Below, piece by piece: positions 14,385-16,657 of a stretch of 16,657 nt of DNA (within the stretch, counting starts at the first letter, position 1; the number at the start of each line of letters is the position of its first letter). The stretch lies in assembly GCF_000721495.1 (NCBI RefSeq), contig NZ_JOHY01000092.1, positions 1-16,657 on the forward strand, written 5' to 3'. A program made the position numbers and the translations under genes. The notes below the pieces were generated by a model. The model worked only from the letters and a program-made list of their open reading frames with translations. It was not told the origin of the DNA and ran no database searches. The stretch is from Streptomyces sp. NRRL F-5123. Lineage in GTDB: Bacteria; Actinomycetota; Actinomycetes; Streptomycetales; Streptomycetaceae.

Positions 14385-15271
14385 CGGGAATCCTGCCGCA
14401 AGGCGTCGGCCGTGGCGCGGTCGGCCGGCAGGAAGGCCTCCAGTTTCAGCTCCGCGATGGTGACGTCGGCGGCGGTGGCGAAGACGGCGACGGTCGTCAT
14501 GAGGCGCAGCGGCCCGCGCGAGACGGAGTCCAGCTCCATCGGCACGGTGAAGCCCAGCGCGGCGTCGGCGCCCTCGCCGGGCGCGGGCACGTGACCGGCC
14601 AGCTCGTCGTACAGCGCCGCGAGCCGGTCGTCGGGGTTGCGCCGCTGCTCCTCGCGCAGCGCCTCGATGACGTGCCGGGCCCACTGCGGGAAGTTGCGGA
14701 TGCGCGGGGCCATGCCCGCCGGGTGCAGCGCCAACCGCAGGATGTTGGCCCGCGGGCCGAGCAGCGCGGGGTCCGAGCCCTCCGTCATCACGCCGAAGGC
14801 GGAGTTGGCGCCGACCAGTTCCCCGTAGCGGTCGACGACGATCGCCGGGTACGGCAGGTGGCCGGTCAGGATGTGGTCCAGCGCCTCCAGCGCCGGGGCG
14901 AGCGCGGGGTCGGAGAGGTCGCGCTGCGGGTGCACGGGCGCGTAACCGGCGGCCAGCAGCAGCCCGTTGCGCTCGCGCAGCGGCAGCGCGAGCGAGTCGG
15001 CGATCCGCGCGACGAGCGCGCGGCCCGGCGCTGAGCGGCCGTTCTCGATGAAGCTGATGTGCCGCTGGGTGGTCCCGGCGCGCAGCGCCAGTTCCAGCTG
15101 GCTCAGCCGCCGCCGGGTGCGGCTGGCGCGCAGCGCCTCGGAGAAGGTCAGGTCCGCGGAGGGGCGCCCCGCGGGGGCGCCGCCCTTCCGGCGGACGGTC
15201 CCGTGGGCCGCGCGCGGCTGCTCTCCGGGCGTCCGGGCCGTCGGGGGGAGGGTGTTGCGAGGGGCGTCCAC
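14381..15271 (-). CDS. XRE-family regulator with MmyB-like ligand-binding domain
   Basis: The 296-residue protein has a flexible, basic N-terminal stretch of about 40 residues, then an XRE helix-turn-helix (about 44-99, including LSQLELALRAGTTQRHISFIE). The C-terminal domain begins near GYAPVHPQRDLSDPAL (109-124) and continues with the LTGHLPYPAIVVDRYGELVGAN pattern. That is the MmyB-like domain of actinobacterial regulators, thought to bind a small ligand. It starts with GTG at 15271, with AAAGGA just upstream. It ends in an ATGA overlap with the HE micro-ORF and faces a flavin-dependent oxidoreductase gene across an 85-bp gap. Regulators of this type commonly sit divergent to an oxidoreductase they control, so that role is likely but unproven. 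Confidence 0.9.
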
Positions 15272-15305
15272 GGGTCCTTTCTAACCCGGCCCGCTCGCAC
15301 CGGCC

Positions 15306-15321
15306 ATTCCCTGCCGGGAAT
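15306..15321. promoter_or_regulatory. operator candidate in the XRE/LLM divergent gap
   Basis: ATTCCC at 15306-15311 and GGGAAT at 15316-15321 are inverted repeats around TGCC. They lie in the 85-bp gap between the divergent XRE regulator and LLM oxidoreductase genes, where both promoters must be. The position suits an autoregulating XRE protein. No clear -10 or -35 pair was identified for either gene. Confidence 0.4.
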
Positions 15322-15356
15322 TGAGGGCATGCCCGCGGCTGCCGACGATCGGCGCT

Positions 15357-16442
15357 ATGACACACGTACTCACCGACCGGAACACCGCCCCCCGAACCCT
15401 CCCCGGCCCGGACACCGACCGCGTACGGCTCGGTGTCTTCGTGCCCAGCACCGCCGCGCAGTGGAGTGCCGGTACGGATCCGCGGGAGGCCGTCGCCTTC
15501 GGCGTGCGGGCCGAGCGGACCGGGTTCGACTCGCTGTGGGTCACCGACTCGCTGCTCACGCCGCGGCTCGAAGCCCTCAGCACGCTCGCCGCGCTCGCCG
15601 CCGTGACGGAGCGCGTCACGCTCGGCACGGGAGCGCTGCTGCCCGCGCTGCGCACGCCCGTGCAGGCCGCGCAGACGATCGCCTCCGTCGACCTGCTGTC
15701 CGGCGGGCGGCTGGTGCTGGGGGTGGGCGCGGGTTTCCCCGGCCGCTTCGGGCAGCCCGTCTACGCGATGGCCGGCACCCCGTGGCCGCGCCGCTTCCGG
15801 CGGCTGGACGAGACGGTGGAGCTGTGGCGGCGGCTGTGGACGGGCGAGGGCCCGGTCACGTACCACGGCGAGGTGCTGCGGTTCGACGACGTCGCGCCCG
15901 GCACCCGCGCCTTCCGGCCGGGCGGCCCGCCGGTCTGGCTGGGCGGCGCCACCCCTGCCGCGCTGGCCCGCACGGGACGCCTCTACGACGGCTGGATGCC
16001 GTACCCGCCCGATCCCGCGGACTACGGGACCGGCCTCGCCGCCATCCGTGCCGCCGCGGCGGAGGCGGGGCGCGGGGCGGCGCCGTTCAGCCCCGCCCTT
16101 TTCGTGAACGTCCTGCTCACCGACGCGGCGGACGGCGGGCAGGCGGCCCTGGAGGCGTACGCGCGGGCCAACTACGGGCTGCCGCTCGCGGAGATGGCGG
16201 CGATCCAGGCCCTGGCGGCGGGCACGCCCGAGGCGGTCGTGGACAAGCTCGGCCGCTACGTCGCGCAGGGGGCACGGCATCTGGTGCTGCGCACGGCGGT
16301 GCCTGACATCGCCGCGCAGCTCGGCCAGCTCGACCGGCTCGTCGCGCTGCGCCCCGCACTCGACGCGCTGGCGGCTTCCGCGACGGTGCCTGCTCCTGCC
16401 GTGCCGGACGCCGATGCCGATGCCGATGGCCCGGCAGTGTGA
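15357..16442 (+). CDS. LLM-class flavin-dependent oxidoreductase
   Basis: The 361-residue protein is a luciferase-like monooxygenase barrel. Conserved pieces include GFDSLWVTDSLL (56-67), VTERVTLGTGALLPALRTP (83-101), SGGRLVLGVGAGF (115-127), RRLDETVELWRRLW (148-161) and PVWLGGATPAALARTGRLYDGW (192-213). Members use reduced FMN or F420 for oxidation or hydride transfer on small molecules; which cofactor applies is not clear. The ATG at 15357 is chosen because the upstream frame has only a TTG, which overlaps the inverted repeat. The C-terminus ends in an acidic Asp-Ala repeat from a hexamer repeat. It is divergent from the MmyB-like regulator, its probable controller. Confidence 0.9.
   Translation: MTHVLTDRNTAPRTLPGPDTDRVRLGVFVPSTAAQWSAGTDPREAVAFGVRAERTGFDSLWVTDSLLTPRLEALSTLAALAAVTERVTLGTGALLPALRTPVQAAQTIASVDLLSGGRLVLGVGAGFPGRFGQPVYAMAGTPWPRRFRRLDETVELWRRLWTGEGPVTYHGEVLRFDDVAPGTRAFRPGGPPVWLGGATPAALARTGRLYDGWMPYPPDPADYGTGLAAIRAAAAEAGRGAAPFSPALFVNVLLTDAADGGQAALEAYARANYGLPLAEMAAIQALAAGTPEAVVDKLGRYVAQGARHLVLRTAVPDIAAQLGQLDRLVALRPALDALAASATVPAPAVPDADADADGPAV
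16410..16427. repeat. hexanucleotide repeat coding Asp-Ala
   Basis: GCCGAT occurs three times in tandem near the end of the LLM oxidoreductase gene and yields alternating Asp and Ala in the C-terminal tail. It is another in-frame microsatellite at a gene end in this window. No function is proposed. Confidence 0.75.
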
Positions 16443-16465
16443 GCCGCGCAAGCTGTGGGCGGTGG

Positions 16466-16489
16466 GGCCGCGCGTCGGGGTGCGCGGCC
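16466..16489. terminator. bidirectional terminator after the LLM gene
   Basis: GGCCGCGC (16466-16473) and GCGCGGCC (16482-16489) are perfect eight-base arms around an eight-base loop. They lie in the 55-bp gap between the LLM stop and the stop of the convergent partial gene at the right edge. The stem is wholly G-C, without a T tract. Confidence 0.6.
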
Positions 16490-16497
16490 GGCGGGAC

Positions 16498-16657
16498 TCA
16501 GGGCCTGGGGACGGGGCCGGCCGCGGTCGGGGTGACCGCGACGGTGAGGCCGTTGAGTACGAGCCGGGTGCCGCCGCGCAGGTGCGCGATGTCCTGGGCG
16601 CCGTCGCCCGTCCACACGAGGTAGGTGTACTGCTCGGTCCACGTCAGCCGCGATCCG
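16498..16657 (-). CDS. C-terminal fragment of an unidentified protein, cut by window edge
   Basis: An open frame enters from the right edge and ends at a TGA at 16498-16500, giving the last 52 residues of a protein. It reads SRLTWTEQYTYLVWTGDG near the edge, then GGTRLVLNGLTVAVTP and ends in a Pro-rich tail. G or C dominates third positions, and a terminator hairpin lies directly beyond the stop, which supports a real gene. The alternating hydrophobic pattern suggests beta strands. I do not recognise the family. The start lies outside the window. Confidence 0.5.
   Translation of the reverse strand, partial: GSRLTWTEQYTYLVWTGDGAQDIAHLRGGTRLVLNGLTVAVTPTAAGPVPRP

Noticed and set aside
14385..16451. 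Long minus-strand open frame that would place the HE repeat at the end of a 716-residue protein
   Set aside because: It is antisense to the LLM gene and in a wrong frame over the XRE gene, with Arg/Pro-rich composition. Only the last 27 codons, with their own start and ribosome binding site, are kept.

Overview
The window reads as chromosome of a high-G+C actinomycete, most likely Streptomyces or a close relative. Codon third positions are almost all G or C, gene overlaps of the ATGA type are common, purine-rich ribosome binding sites are strong, and several families (MmyB-like XRE regulator, actinobacterial penicillin acylase, glucarate dehydratase, APH/acyl-CoA dehydrogenase pair) are typical of that group. 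The genus is inferred from gene content; there is no rRNA or other marker. I see no tRNA, rRNA, CRISPR array, insertion sequence or prophage gene.

Layout from left to right. Positions 1-57 hold a G-rich 23-bp direct repeat. Positions 77-813 carry two overlapping small DUF202 membrane proteins (+). Positions 966-2282 encode a glucarate dehydratase (-). Positions 2486-4821 are a two-gene operon (+): an APH-type phosphotransferase followed by an acyl-CoA dehydrogenase of the ACAD10/ACAD11 type. Facing it, positions 4893-9046 form a four-gene operon (-): short-chain dehydrogenase, acyl-CoA ligase, TetR regulator and zinc-free quinone/enoyl oxidoreductase. The two operons converge on a pair of perfect palindromes. 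Positions 9283-10581 encode a predicted alpha/beta hydrolase (+), and 10698-13448 a secreted penicillin-acylase family enzyme (-). Positions 13519-15271 form a tightly coupled (-) group: MmyB-like XRE regulator, a 27-residue His/Glu-repeat micro-ORF, and a methyltransferase. Divergent from it lies an LLM-class flavin-dependent oxidoreductase (15357-16442, +). A gene fragment runs off the right edge (-).

The most interesting unit is 2.4-9.1 kb. A kinase-like APH protein and an ACAD10/11-type dehydrogenase, which are fused in animals, occur here as separate genes. They sit opposite a ligase and a ketone/alcohol dehydrogenase. That set matches the logic of the Pseudomonas putida levulinate (Lva) pathway and 4-hydroxyacyl-CoA catabolism: activate to CoA, interconvert the 4-keto and 4-hydroxy groups, phosphorylate the hydroxyl, eliminate the phosphate. 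Similar ACCGACC-containing operator candidates lie upstream of both operons, and the TetR gene sits inside one of them, so the two may form one regulon. The second item is the HE-repeat micro-ORF, which has its own ribosome binding site and ATGA overlaps on both sides.
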